Counted from the first letter of the stretch, positions 1-9,703 are shown. The stretch: 64,000 nucleotides of DNA from Phocaeicola paurosaccharolyticus JCM 15092 (GCF_000613805.1 NZ_BAJR01000017.1:1-64000); one strand, 5' to 3'. The notes: generated by a model from the sequence alone, not told the origin. Made by a program: numbers and translations.

Positions 1-955
1 TATTGTTATATATAATAAATCCATGCATTGTTTTAATACTGCATCTATGTATAAGAATGTTTATCAAAATATTAAGCAATTGTGTTGTTAACATTTTTTC
101 AAGGGCTATTAAAGAGTACTTAAATATCACATTATTAATGGTTTTCTCTACGCTTAATATTTTGTAAATCAGATATTTATTATAGGAATTGATGCGGACA
201 TGTATACTATAACGACATTATTTCATATATACTTGTTAGCTGATATGATCGGCATAATGGTTGGTAAAAATTATTGGTGATAAATTTAAATGGTAAATTC
301 TTGTCTAAAGGAGAGCACTGAATCTAGGTCGAGAGAAAAATGATATAATTGCAAAATAATTATGAAGATCATTTTTTCGTTTAATGCATAGGTATTTGAG
401 TTAGAATAATTATCAAACAAGTATGAATTAATAATAAATACGATTGAACAAATATTAGTTTCTTTACAAAAATGACTAAGAAATTTATTGAGAAGATAAC
501 AAATATAGCGATACTTCATATTATCTGTATTTCATTATAATTTACAATGCTTTTAGAAATTCGGACTTTTGAATACACATCTGTGAATGATTTGAAATGG
601 CTTACTATATAAAAATGATATAATTGGTATTATGTTTAATTAGATTTATGCAAATAATAATCTATTTTTAAGTTCTCATATATCGTGTAGAATGAGAATC
701 ACTACTCCACATCTCTCGTTTCACCTACTATTTTAATATAAACTATTTCAAATGAACCAAGAATTTAATCTTATGATTGTTGTAGTTATATTATGAAATA
801 AACTACAATAGTCTTTCAAATTCTATTTATTCATTTTATATATTTCTGAGATTATTCAATTATTATATTTCCTACATCAATAAAAAAATCAAAGTAAACT
901 TACTCTGGACTTTTATCTATTTATTTTTTATAGAATTTATATTCAATAATCAATA
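1..955. other. AT-rich stretch without a supported gene
   Basis: Very AT-rich DNA with frequent stops in all frames. The only open frame above 60 codons, on the minus strand near 286-519, has low-complexity Ile/Tyr/Asn/Phe-rich content typical of chance AT-rich translation. I see no tRNA, no obvious hairpin with a T tract and no convincing promoter pair. It lies downstream of the minus-strand gene ending at 956. Confidence 0.5.
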
Positions 956-1507
956 TCAGTTTAATGGAACCTTCTCGAAATTATAACCTAGCCATTTTAA
1001 CTCTATTGAAGCCCCTATTCTATACATTATTCTGCATGTTCTAGCAAAGATATAAAAAGCAAGTTTGCTTTGTGGCTCAATCTTTTCATGACGAATCATA
1101 CTTACTGCAGTCTCGCCACATTTACGTATAACTATCTCTAGGTCAGCAGCTTTCTCACTTTCTAGAGGGATCAATAGTATATCTCTTATAATATGTTCAT
1201 CCATATCGTCGAAACCTTGTTCTCCGTAGAAATTCTTATAACCATATTTAGAGAATATTTCCCAATCTAAGTCCCATCCATATGCAACAGCCATACCAAG
1301 GAAACTAGCCCAAGCAACTGACACTGTCGGATAGTCAGGAATCTGTATTGCTGCATCTGCGATATATTCAGGAGCAATAACTTTCCAATAATCATCAATG
1401 TCGTCGGAATTAAGTAGCACTCCATCAAGCATTTTACATGCTGTACAGATTCGAAGTAATTCATTTTGAAGTTTCTCTTCGAAGACATCTAGATATCTAT
1501 CTTCCAT
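956..1507 (-). CDS. hypothetical acidic protein, 183 aa
   Basis: I do not recognise the family. The ATG-started frame encodes a soluble, acidic, mostly helical-looking protein without signal peptide or membrane segment. It carries a CxxC motif at about residues 21-24 (CTAC) and further single cysteines, and is rich in Tyr and Trp. It starts only 20 bp after the stop of the PurF-like gene on the same strand, so the two are probably cotranscribed. No function is assigned. Coding status is supported by length, normal amino-acid composition and operon spacing. Confidence 0.7.
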   Translation of the reverse strand: MEDRYLDVFEEKLQNELLRICTACKMLDGVLLNSDDIDDYWKVIAPEYIADAAIQIPDYPTVSVAWASFLGMAVAYGWDLDWEIFSKYGYKNFYGEQGFDDMDEHIIRDILLIPLESEKAADLEIVIRKCGETAVSMIRHEKIEPQSKLAFYIFARTCRIMYRIGASIELKWLGYNFEKVPLN

Positions 1508-1527
1508 AAATAAGACTTAATAGTTAA

Positions 1528-2937
1528 TTAGAAATGGCTACTTCCATCAAAACAATATGTACAAACCTTACATTTTGGTAGCCCAATTGCTTCAATTAAA
1601 GTTTCTAATGTATTGAACTTTAGAGAGTTAAGTCCAAAGCGTTCTCTTATTATCTCAACCATCTTTGTATATTCAGGAGAGTCAGTCTTTGCATATTTTT
1701 CAAGGTTTTTGTTAGGGTCACCTTCTAACTCTTCTATAATACGACGTGTGATAAGTTCCATTGGACTTTTTGATGCAGTAAATCCAACAAATTGGCAAGC
1801 GTAGATCAATGGTGGACACGCTATTCGCATATGAATCTCTTTAGCACCATATTCGTAAAGTACTTTTACATTGTCACGTAGCTGTGTTCCTCTAACAATA
1901 GAATCATCGCAGAAAAGTACCCTCTTATTTTGCAGAAGAGCTCTGTTGGGAATAAGTTTCATCTTAGCTACTAATGATCTCATTTCTTGATTACTAGGAG
2001 TGAAACTTCTTGGCCATGTAGGAGTATATTTTGCTATAGCTCTGTGATAAGGGATACCTTTTCCTTCTGCATAACCTGTCGCCATACCAACTCCTGAATC
2101 AGGAATGCCACAAGCACAGTCGGCTACCGAATTATCTTTCTTTCCCATTATGTAACCACTTCTGAAACGTACCTCCTCAACATTTTTACCTTCATAGAAT
2201 GATGTAGGGAATCCGTAGTAAACCCATAAGAATGAGCATATCTGCATCTCCTCATTTGGTTTTCGAAGCTGTTCTATCTTATCTGATGTGAATCTTACAA
2301 TTTCACCTGGTCCGACATATCTTTCTATTTCATAATCTAGATTTGGGAAGCTTGTCGATTCGCTTGAAGCTGCAAAAGCTCCATCTTTTTTACCTATTAT
2401 AATTGGTGTTCTACCCAATTTATCTCGTGCAGCGATGATGCTTCCATCTTCACAAAGGATTAGTATTGAACAAGAACCTTTAATTTTATTGAAAAGGTTT
2501 TCAATACCATCGACGAAGTTTTTTCCCTGTATTATGAGTAGTGATATAAGTTCAGTCTGATTTGTTTTGCCGGAGCTAAGCTCTGTGAAATGCATGTTTT
2601 GAGCCAAAAGTTCTTTTTCTAACTCATCAATATTGCATATTTTAGCAACAGATGCGATAGCGAATCTACCGAAATGTGAACTTATAACAATGGGCTGTGC
2701 ATCAGTATCACTGATAATTCCAATACCGGAATTTCCTTCAAATTTTGGCAACTCATCTTCAAATTTTGTTCTGAAATATGTACTTTCAAGATTGTGTATA
2801 GAACGGACAAATTCTCCTTTTTGATTTAAAGTGGTAAGACCTCCCCTTTTTGTTCCAAGATGTGAATTATAGTCTGTGCCGTAGAATAGATCTGTATGAC
2901 ATCGGTTGCGTGAAGCAACACCAAAGAAACCTCCCAT
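1528..2937 (-). CDS. amidophosphoribosyltransferase (PurF)-like protein lacking the N-terminal Cys
   Basis: This is a PurF-family protein of about 469 aa with a glutamine amidotransferase-like N-terminal half and a phosphoribosyltransferase C-terminal half. The PRPP loop is clear (VLFCDDSIVRGTQ, about residues 350-362), as is a PurF-type GIPDSGVG segment. In true PurF the N-terminal Met is removed to expose Cys1, the glutaminase nucleophile. Here the protein begins MGGFFGVAS, with Gly in place of Cys. The longer frame begins at a TTG 36 nt upstream, so I chose the ATG at 2937. Cysteines resembling the Fe-S ligands of Bacillus PurF remain (ICSF, ACQF, and CKVC near the C-terminus). It may be an ammonia-dependent or regulatory paralogue; I cannot tell whether a canonical purF exists elsewhere. 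Confidence 0.85.
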   Translation of the reverse strand: MGGFFGVASRNRCHTDLFYGTDYNSHLGTKRGGLTTLNQKGEFVRSIHNLESTYFRTKFEDELPKFEGNSGIGIISDTDAQPIVISSHFGRFAIASVAKICNIDELEKELLAQNMHFTELSSGKTNQTELISLLIIQGKNFVDGIENLFNKIKGSCSILILCEDGSIIAARDKLGRTPIIIGKKDGAFAASSESTSFPNLDYEIERYVGPGEIVRFTSDKIEQLRKPNEEMQICSFLWVYYGFPTSFYEGKNVEEVRFRSGYIMGKKDNSVADCACGIPDSGVGMATGYAEGKGIPYHRAIAKYTPTWPRSFTPSNQEMRSLVAKMKLIPNRALLQNKRVLFCDDSIVRGTQLRDNVKVLYEYGAKEIHMRIACPPLIYACQFVGFTASKSPMELITRRIIEELEGDPNKNLEKYAKTDSPEYTKMVEIIRERFGLNSLKFNTLETLIEAIGLPKCKVCTYCFDGSSHF

Positions 2938-3015
2938 TGTATTTGTATTAAGAGTTAATGAATTTGTTTGCAAAAGTATAAATAAAATTCATGTTATTTA
3001 CTCATGTAAGGACAA

Positions 3016-3052
3016 AAAATAAAGGATTTACTCGATGCAAATCCTTTATTTT
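3016..3052 (-). terminator. intrinsic terminator after the Usp gene
   Basis: A perfect 14-bp stem (3016-3029 with 3039-3052) with a 9-nt loop lies 30 bp beyond the stop of the Usp gene. On the minus strand the right arm runs into a T tract. Confidence 0.75.
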
Positions 3053-3082
3053 AAATTATTCATTTTGTATTAAATTCTTCAT

Positions 3083-4210
3083 CTATTTTATAACTAAAAT
3101 AGGTGTATTTGCATGGAAAATCATTTTTCTAGCAATGCTTGGATTAAATAGTCGGGCAAATATATTCCGCTTATAATTTGTTATTGCAATCACATCTATA
3201 TTCTCCTGTTTCACAAAATTGTCAAGGTTAGAAAGCAGATGATCCTCTTCTATAACATTGTATTCTATTTCAAGATCAGGATACTGTTTTTGGAAATAGA
3301 CCTTCACTCCTGCCAACCTTATCTCATCCCAGGCATTCTTATCATTAGTTAGATTAATAAGTGATATCGAGAACTTGTATGGGGCAAACTCTTTCATTAA
3401 TGTGTCGAAAGCAATGAGGTCGCGTTGATCAAATGTAGTAACAAAAGCTATCTTCCTTGCATCTTCAAATGTCTTAATAGGAGTATGTTCAGGAATAGCA
3501 TATACAAAACACTTAGCCCTCTCGATTACTTCTGCAGTAACACTTCCTATAAGGTCAAGGTCTTTCTGACTCTTACCTCTTGTTCCCATGATAATAATTT
3601 GTGGGTTATATTCATTTGCATAGTGCAATATCTCCTCTTCCGGGATACCATCACGCAGAACACACTTATACTTTACGTCAGGAAATTCCTTTGATGCGAT
3701 TTTCTCCTTTATAGAGTCGGATAATTTGTTTAGTTCAATGTGAATACTATCCAACATGGTCTTGTATGAGTCCTCATTTTCAACTTGAAGATTGAAGCTA
3801 TCAGATCCGTAAGGTAGTGATGGATAGTAGATTGGGCTGAAATAGACATGTAGCAATACAACTTCCGAATTAGTAGCTTTTGCAAATGAGAATCCTATCC
3901 TACATGCAATAAGAGAGTAATCAGAGAAGTCGATAGGAATAAGTACCTTTCTTTTTTTATCAAAATCGTCGTTGCCACCCTCCTTCTCTTTTACTATATC
4001 ATCGGCAAGCCATGCTGAGCTTTCAATGATGGATAGAGCCTTTGGAAGGTCAGATTCTTTTATTCTAACTCTTACTCCAGTAGAGATTATTGGCTGGATA
4101 AGATTAATATTATGAATATACGATTCTATTCCTTCGTTTGCCAACACATTCTTGAGGATTTGCGCTTTGGCATAAGTCAAGATAGCTAGAGTAACAAGTT
4201 TATCTTCCAT
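3083..4210 (-). CDS. tandem universal stress protein with N-terminal DUF2007-like domain
   Basis: The 375-aa protein has three parts. Residues about 1-68 resemble the DUF2007 'signal transducing' domain (LAILTYAKAQILKNVLANEG start, then alternating strands). Residues about 87-243 form a first Usp domain beginning KVLIPIDFSDYS. The rest is a second, weaker Usp domain ending NTPILVIK. The first domain carries the ATP-binding signature G-2x-G-9x-G-S (GTRG at the start, GS at the end), so it probably binds ATP; the second lacks it. It is probably a cytoplasmic stress-response protein of unknown target. It is transcribed alone between two terminators. The N-terminal fusion is the unusual point. 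Confidence 0.85.
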   Translation of the reverse strand: MEDKLVTLAILTYAKAQILKNVLANEGIESYIHNINLIQPIISTGVRVRIKESDLPKALSIIESSAWLADDIVKEKEGGNDDFDKKRKVLIPIDFSDYSLIACRIGFSFAKATNSEVVLLHVYFSPIYYPSLPYGSDSFNLQVENEDSYKTMLDSIHIELNKLSDSIKEKIASKEFPDVKYKCVLRDGIPEEEILHYANEYNPQIIIMGTRGKSQKDLDLIGSVTAEVIERAKCFVYAIPEHTPIKTFEDARKIAFVTTFDQRDLIAFDTLMKEFAPYKFSISLINLTNDKNAWDEIRLAGVKVYFQKQYPDLEIEYNVIEEDHLLSNLDNFVKQENIDVIAITNYKRNIFARLFNPSIARKMIFHANTPILVIK

Positions 4211-4233
4211 AACTTCTTTTTTTATTATAACAT

Positions 4234-4270
4234 AAATCCCAAGAGAATTGTTTATAATCTCTTGGGATTT
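4234..4270 (-). terminator. hairpin terminator, 13-bp stem
   Basis: A perfect inverted repeat (4234-4246 with 4258-4270) sits just after the stop of the small HTH gene and before the Usp gene. The T-rich flank is stronger on the plus strand, so the orientation is not certain. Confidence 0.6.
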
Positions 4271-4281
4271 TCTTAATTTTT

Positions 4282-4545
4282 TTAAGCTATTTCTTTATTT
4301 TTCTCTTTTAAAATCATAAGAGCTTTGTCCAAAACAGTTGTATCATCTAACATAACCAATCCTCCGTCGGGTCCCGGTTCAATATGGATACCTACCGATT
4401 TACCGTAAACAAAGTTATGTCCTCCGAAGAAATTTCTTACTGTATCAACAGTAAGATTCAATTCATCTGCAATTCTATGCATGCTTCCGGTTGGTAAAGA
4501 ATCTTTTATTTTACGCAACTCATTGAATGTAATAGTCCTATTCAT
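4282..4545 (-). CDS. small putative DNA-binding protein, 87 aa
   Basis: The first 45 residues read as a helix-turn-helix (ELRKIKDSLP, then MHRIADELNLTVDTVRNFFG), where the second helix would be the recognition helix. The C-terminal half ends in a Lys-rich helix. It resembles a short conserved protein often seen in Bacteroidetes, but I cannot attach a named function. The ATG start is clear, and a hairpin follows the stop directly. It lies about 120 bp downstream of the PAP2 gene on the same strand and could be its own unit. Confidence 0.7.
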   Translation of the reverse strand: MNRTITFNELRKIKDSLPTGSMHRIADELNLTVDTVRNFFGGHNFVYGKSVGIHIEPGPDGGLVMLDDTTVLDKALMILKEKNKEIA

Positions 4546-4667
4546 AGCGTATTATTTTTAAGTTAATTATCATCGGTTATTTATCAAATCACAGCATAAA
4601 CATAATAAATTAATGATATAATTCAAATTTTATATGATGAATTTTTATTGATACTTTATAATTGATT

Positions 4668-5354
4668 CTAAAACATGCTGGAGAGCATCAAACTAAGGAT
4701 CGAAATTAAAATCAATGTAAGAATGAATGTGAGGTAAAGTATTGAGATCTCATTCGAATGATACTTTTTCGAATAGTATGATGAAGCCGGTATATATTTA
4801 TAGCAAATCTTCTTGTAGAGGTAGTATACAGAGACACCACACAAAATACCTACAATTATACCTGCAATTATATCACCAGGGAAATGAACTCCTAAATATA
4901 TTCTCGAGTATGAACTTAAGCATGCCCAAGTCAGCATAATGAACAATACTGATTTTCTCCTTACCAGCATGTAGATGAATGTAGTTATAGCAAACGTGTT
5001 TGCTGCATGACTTGAGATAAAGCCAAATCTCCCACCCTTGTATCCTCTTACAGTATCTACAATATTCATTATCTGAGGGTCGTGTGTTGGTCGCCATCTG
5101 TGAAACAACGGTTTGAATATACCAGAAGAAATTTGATCGGCAACAGTTACTACCAGAGCGATAGCTATGACGGTAAACAAAAAAGTCTTGATGTCACAGT
5201 TCTTATATATCATATACAGCAATGCTATTGCTGTAGGTATCCATATATATGAAGTGGTAGCGAACCACATAAATCCATCAAGGAATAGTGAATCGCTACC
5301 ATTTAACTTTAGCAATAACTCTTTATCAAATTGTATGATACTGTTTATATCCAT
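4668..5354 (-). CDS. PAP2-family membrane phosphatase
   Basis: An integral membrane protein of 228 aa with five or six predicted helices. All three motifs of the type 2 phosphatidic acid phosphatase superfamily are visible: K-x6-RP (KPLFHRWRP), SSHA in place of PSGH, and SR-x5-H-x3-D (SRIYLGVHFPGD). Family members act on lipid phosphates such as undecaprenyl diphosphate, phosphatidylglycerol phosphate or lipid A phosphate at the outer face of the inner membrane. Which substrate is used here cannot be read from the sequence. It starts 10 bp after the batE stop, so it is probably the last gene of the Bat operon transcript. Confidence 0.88.
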   Translation of the reverse strand: MDINSIIQFDKELLLKLNGSDSLFLDGFMWFATTSYIWIPTAIALLYMIYKNCDIKTFLFTVIAIALVVTVADQISSGIFKPLFHRWRPTHDPQIMNIVDTVRGYKGGRFGFISSHAANTFAITTFIYMLVRRKSVLFIMLTWACLSSYSRIYLGVHFPGDIIAGIIVGILCGVSVYYLYKKICYKYIPASSYYSKKYHSNEISILYLTFILTLILISILSLMLSSMF

Positions 5355-5364
5355 AAATCAGAGT

Positions 5365-6111
5365 CTAAATTATTTCTATATCTTTTGTTTGTACCCAACC
5401 TACGTTTCCATCTTCAAGTTTAATCTCTTTCCAATTCTTCATGGTATTGTCCTTTATAGTCACTTTTGTACCTTCGTGAAGTACGAAAAGATCGGTTCCC
5501 TCTCCGTTAGGAGTGTTCTTTATAGGCACGCTTGGAGTCATGATAATAGCACTGTCATGGCTTATTAATTCTGTTTTCTTTTCATAAGCAAATACATTTG
5601 ATGTCAGACAGATAACTAACATTGCAATAGCCGATATGAATCCTATTTTCCTATAGATCACTTTATTACCAAAGATGTAAAGAGCAACCATAAGAAGAGT
5701 AATTATGAAAGTAACGATGGCAAGGTTGGCCCAGCTCTTCTCACTCTGTGTATTTATCAGATCTTTGGTCCAGGTAATGAAGAACATTTCGCTTGCCGGT
5801 GTAATCTTATCTACTGTCTTACTCTTTACAAATTCAAGGCTCGCTCTAGTATCATTATCTCCTGGATTTAGTAGAAGAGCCCTTTCGTAATTCAATATTG
5901 CTTTAGCAATTTCATTCTGTTTGTAGTAACTGTTGCCAAGATTATTATACACATCAGCCGACTCACCATTTTTTTGAAGCAGTTCCTCATATATTTGAGC
6001 AGCTTTAGCGAAGTTTTTCTTAGCGTAAGCATCATCAGCCTGTGCCTTAGTCTGTGCATTTAAAAGGAAGCAGCTACACAGCAATATAAATATTATATAT
6101 ATTTTTTTCAT
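5365..6111 (-). CDS. batE: BatE: TPR and SH3 membrane protein
   Basis: Signal peptide (MKKIYIIFILLCSCFLLNAQ), then TPR repeats to about residue 90 (YNNLGNSYYKQNEIAKAILNYERALLLNP), two membrane segments around residues 118-165, and a C-terminal bacterial SH3 domain (WKEIKLEDGNVGWVQ). This order is typical of BatE. The longer frame starts at a TTG, so I use the ATG at 6111, which has an AGGAGAGGA stretch just upstream. Bat proteins are thought to form a membrane complex linked to oxygen tolerance in Bacteroides, but the biochemical role is unproven. The start lies 21 bp after the batD stop. Confidence 0.9.
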   Translation of the reverse strand: MKKIYIIFILLCSCFLLNAQTKAQADDAYAKKNFAKAAQIYEELLQKNGESADVYNNLGNSYYKQNEIAKAILNYERALLLNPGDNDTRASLEFVKSKTVDKITPASEMFFITWTKDLINTQSEKSWANLAIVTFIITLLMVALYIFGNKVIYRKIGFISAIAMLVICLTSNVFAYEKKTELISHDSAIIMTPSVPIKNTPNGEGTDLFVLHEGTKVTIKDNTMKNWKEIKLEDGNVGWVQTKDIEII

Positions 6112-6131
6112 AATAGTCCTCTCCTCTTCTT

Positions 6132-7943
6132 TCAATGTTTAATACTATTTTCCATCTTGCTTATTACATTTATAGCAGATGAGTAAACCTTATCCATCGC
6201 TTCATTTGGATTACCTGGAGCATATCTTGCGAACTCACACTCATTAAGAGTATTGATGAACTCATTTTTCAGCTCTTCAGAGACTTCGTGGTCATTTAGC
6301 TTCTCTTCAATATTATCTTTTGAAAGCTGTGAAACCGGTATGTTCAACTTGTCACTAATATATCCCCACAATGCTTTCAACACCTCGTCATAGAATGCAT
6401 CTCTCTTCTTCTCAGCAAGGAGTTTTCCAGCAAGACGCATACGTTTTGTAGCTACCTTATTAGCTTTTTTGGTCTTAACCTTAGCGACATTGGCATTCTC
6501 TATGGCCTTCTTTCTATAGATGATTACGAAAGCGGCAAATAGTATAAATGGTATTATAAACCAGAGTAAGTATGCAACAGAACCAAAGAAGTAGTCTCCT
6601 TTTGGTGTGAATGTTGTATCTCCTGTTTTGATATATCTTACATCATTTGCTAATACCTTTACATCTTCCTTGTTGGTAAAGTTAGCAATAATCTGATCTG
6701 CATTTCCTGCACCTTTCTCTACCTTAAGAGGGAAAGACTGAGTCTTTATTGTCTTGTATGAGTTGCTGCCCAAGTCGAAATAAGTGAACTCGATAGGTGG
6801 TATGGTAAAGTCTCCTGCCTGTCTTGGTATAGCAAGATATTCAATGACTTTATTACCGTTAAGACCATTTCTTGTGAGGTTGAATTTATTATCAACCTTC
6901 GGATCGTATGTCTCAAAATCTTCAGGGAACTTTATCTCAGGAGTTTTAATAAGCTTCAGGTTACCTGTACCCGAAATGACAACCTTAATGGTAATGGCAT
7001 CATTAGTTCTAAGCTGTGATGTATTAGCTGATGCACTGATAGTAAACTTGCCCACAGCGCCTGAAAAATTAGCAGGTTTTGATGGCAGAGGTTTTACGTT
7101 TATAGTAATCTTAGGAGTTACAATCTTCTTCTTTACCTCCTGAACACCTCCTCCATTGAACAGAGCCTCGAAAGGATCATCTGAACCGACTCTCTGTTGG
7201 ATAATACCCTCGAATGTCAGTGAAGGTATCTGAAGCTTTCCTGTCTGTTGTGGAAATAGGACATATTGACTCCATACTGTTGTATTATAGTTTCTCCCAT
7301 TATAACGCTCCAAAGAGAATGACTTTTGCTGTGGAAGAGGAACTTCCTGATTATGGAAACCGTTGAAATCAGGAGCTTCCGGTATAAGCTGAACAAGATT
7401 TACAAGAGTATAGACTTTATATGTAACCAATATAGCTTCCTGCTCGTATACGTTGGTACGGTTGGCTGTGACAGTAATGAAGAGGTCATCTTTTGATATT
7501 CTAGTACTTGAGGAACGGGATGATGAGCTTCTACTATTACCCCCTGATACTCCACCTGCTTTATCAGGAGGAAGAACCTTTATCCTTACAGAGTTTGATG
7601 TAATATTACTTCCATCTACATTAGCTGAAGCTGCAGGGATGGTGAAAGTACCCTCTTTATCTGCCAAAAGAATATATGTATATGTCAGAGTACTTGAAGA
7701 TGAAACTTTTCCGTTCACAATACTTGTGCTGCTCTGCTGTGAACGGCTAGGGCCCATAAGTACCTCAAATCCTTTCATTGATGGAGCACGGAAGTCGCGA
7801 ACATTTTGATTATTAAATGTATAAGTCAGCCTGAACTGATCACCGCTTACTACAACATCTGGTGCAGAAGCGACTACAGATACATTATCAGCATAAACAA
7901 ATGCCGAGAGTGTTATAAATATTAAGAAAAATAATTTCCTCAT
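6132..7943 (-). CDS. batD: BatD: aerotolerance protein with beta-rich ectodomain
   Basis: About 603 aa. Signal peptide at residues 1-18, then a long beta-rich periplasmic region with repeated Ig-like segments (for example residues 20-125, and PKITINVKPLPSKP around 280). One transmembrane helix follows near residue 460 (YLLWFIIPFILFAAFVIIY), then a basic cytoplasmic tail with a helical domain (DAFYDEVLKALWGYISDKL). Length and layout match BatD. A TTG codon lies three codons upstream; the ATG at 7943 is the better start. It probably displays the ectodomain for partner binding next to the VWA proteins BatA and BatB. Confidence 0.9.
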   Translation of the reverse strand: MRKLFFLIFITLSAFVYADNVSVVASAPDVVVSGDQFRLTYTFNNQNVRDFRAPSMKGFEVLMGPSRSQQSSTSIVNGKVSSSSTLTYTYILLADKEGTFTIPAASANVDGSNITSNSVRIKVLPPDKAGGVSGGNSRSSSSRSSSTRISKDDLFITVTANRTNVYEQEAILVTYKVYTLVNLVQLIPEAPDFNGFHNQEVPLPQQKSFSLERYNGRNYNTTVWSQYVLFPQQTGKLQIPSLTFEGIIQQRVGSDDPFEALFNGGGVQEVKKKIVTPKITINVKPLPSKPANFSGAVGKFTISASANTSQLRTNDAITIKVVISGTGNLKLIKTPEIKFPEDFETYDPKVDNKFNLTRNGLNGNKVIEYLAIPRQAGDFTIPPIEFTYFDLGSNSYKTIKTQSFPLKVEKGAGNADQIIANFTNKEDVKVLANDVRYIKTGDTTFTPKGDYFFGSVAYLLWFIIPFILFAAFVIIYRKKAIENANVAKVKTKKANKVATKRMRLAGKLLAEKKRDAFYDEVLKALWGYISDKLNIPVSQLSKDNIEEKLNDHEVSEELKNEFINTLNECEFARYAPGNPNEAMDKVYSSAINVISKMENSIKH

Positions 7944-7976
7944 CTCATTCAAAATTTAATTCACAAAAATATACAA

Positions 7977-8675
7977 TTACCAGTCTTTATCCAACTTTTT
8001 GCCTTGAATCTGGATCTGCTTCTTTACTTTATCCTGTATATCTTTCTCATCCTGAGTCACAGCATTAAGAAGTTGTTCAGCATTCTCTTTTGACATTTGG
8101 CTCTTGTTCTGTTGTTGTTTGTTATTATTGTTCTGGTTTTGATTCTTATCCTTATTTTGATCTTTCTTGTTTTGATCTTTCTTATCGTCCTTCTGATCCT
8201 GTTTCTTCTGATCTTTCTTATCCTTATTCTGTTGTTGCTGTTGTTCTTTCAGCATTTTCTGTGCGAGAGCAAGATTGTATCTTGTCTCATTATCCTTAGG
8301 ATTTCTCTTCAGAGATTCTTTGTACATTTCGATACACTCAGGATATTTCTTAGAAGTCTGCAAGATAACTCCCATGTTATGATAAATCTGGGCCAGCTTT
8401 CCTTTATCTTTCTCTATTTTTGCTGTAGATTGATACATCTCCATAGCCTCCTTAGCCTTTTGCTGCATAAGGAGTGAGTTTGCCAGGTTGAACATGGCAT
8501 CTGTTGACTGAGGATTCTTTTCCAATGCTTTTCTGTAGTCAACCTCTGCTTTTACAAAAACACTGTCGTTATAGAGTTTATTTCCACTACGGATATAATC
8601 TCTGTAACTCTTCTGAGCAAAGCAGCCACCTGAAATGCAGAGCATGAAAAAAAGTATATATATTTTTTGTAGCAT
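7977..8675 (-). CDS. batC: BatC: TPR protein with Lys/Gln/Asp-rich tail
   Basis: Signal peptide (residues 1-20), three or so TPR units (residues about 27-135, for example AMFNLANSLLMQQKAKEAME and IYHNMGVILQ), then a strongly biased segment of about 60 residues composed of K, D, Q and N (about residues 140-200). The tail ends in a short helical stretch. Such a charged linker is common in BatC. The bias explains the open hydrophobic frame on the opposite strand at 8097-8477, which is not a gene. It starts 7 bp after the batB stop. The inferred role is a scaffold for Bat complex assembly in the periplasm. Confidence 0.88.
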   Translation of the reverse strand: MLQKIYILFFMLCISGGCFAQKSYRDYIRSGNKLYNDSVFVKAEVDYRKALEKNPQSTDAMFNLANSLLMQQKAKEAMEMYQSTAKIEKDKGKLAQIYHNMGVILQTSKKYPECIEMYKESLKRNPKDNETRYNLALAQKMLKEQQQQQNKDKKDQKKQDQKDDKKDQNKKDQNKDKNQNQNNNNKQQQNKSQMSKENAEQLLNAVTQDEKDIQDKVKKQIQIQGKKLDKDW

Positions 8676-8682
8676 AAGTCAT

Positions 8683-9703
8683 TTATTTAAATAGTCTGAC
8701 ATTTTTGAATAAAGGATTCTTACGATCCAATAATATCATCTCAATTATTAAAATGATAAAAATCAACCATGCAATAGCCTGGAACTGTTCGTTATATTCG
8801 CTGTAAACCTGACTCTCAACATCTGTTTTTGAAAGCTTACCAATCTCGCTGTTCAATAGACGTTCTGCTGAGTTTGTGTTATCAACACGAATATACATGC
8901 CATTACCGGCTTTAGCCAGATCCTTACACATCTGCTCATTAAGACGGGTTATGATTACATTGCCCTCTCTGTCCTGACGGAAGTTATTACTTCCATTGCC
9001 AACAGGTATTGGAGAGCCATCAGGAGAACCTATACCGAGAACAAAAACGTGAATACCTTCTTGCAGCCTCAGTTGCAGCTTCTACAGCACCACCTTCATG
9101 GTTCTCTCCATCTGTGATTAGTATTATAGCTCTTGCTACATTTTCCTGTTGTGTAAAACTCTTCATTGCAAGATTAATAGCTCCTCCAATATCAGTACCT
9201 TGAGTAGTAATCAACTCAGGAGTAATAGATTCCAGGAACATCTTTGCCGATATGTAATCGCTTGTAATAGGTAGCTGAGTAAAGGCTTCACCCGCAAATA
9301 CGTTGAGTCCTATCTTATCATTATTAAATGTATCGATAAGACGTGAAATCAGTTTCTTTGCTTTCTCAAGCCTGCTTGGAGTGACATCCTCAGCGAGCAT
9401 TGAGTTAGATATATCAAGTGCAATCACTGTTTCCACTCCTGCCCTTTTTACTGTTTCCAGTTTAGAACCGAATTGTGGTCTGGCCAACATCAATATAGTA
9501 AGTGTAAGAGCAGAAAACATAAGCCAGAATTTAATGTCCGGTCTATATTTTGATATGTTAGGCATCAACTCTTTCAAGAGTTTTGGGTCACCATATTTTT
9601 TTATTCTATTGCGGCGTTTCCAGTTTGAATATAAGTACAACGCAACGATAAACGGCAATATGATAAGCAAATATAGATAATATGGGTCTGCGAATCGAAA
9701 CAT
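8683..9703 (-). pseudogene. batB: BatB: VWA membrane protein, frameshifted as read
   Basis: The first frame (from 9703) holds an N-terminal membrane segment, a second one near residue 60 and a von Willebrand A domain with the MIDAS motif DISNS and the later ITDGENHEGG segment. After GCA at 9065-9063 the frame is lost. Skipping the base at 9062 restores GIHVFVLGIGSPDG, the rest of the VWA fold and the C-terminal membrane helix, which runs to the stop at 8683. One extra base or two missing bases therefore separate the halves. The rest is intact and has no other stop, so a sequencing error or very recent mutation is likely. BatB is the second VWA protein of the Bat complex. Confidence 0.85.

Noticed and set aside
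286..519. 77-codon open frame on the minus strand
   Set aside because: Low-complexity Ile/Tyr/Phe/Asn content in AT-rich DNA; no RBS, promoter or recognisable motif.
8097..8477. Open frame on the plus strand rich in Leu/Val/Ile
   Set aside because: It is the complement of the Lys/Asp/Gln-rich tail of batC; the hydrophobic composition is an artefact.
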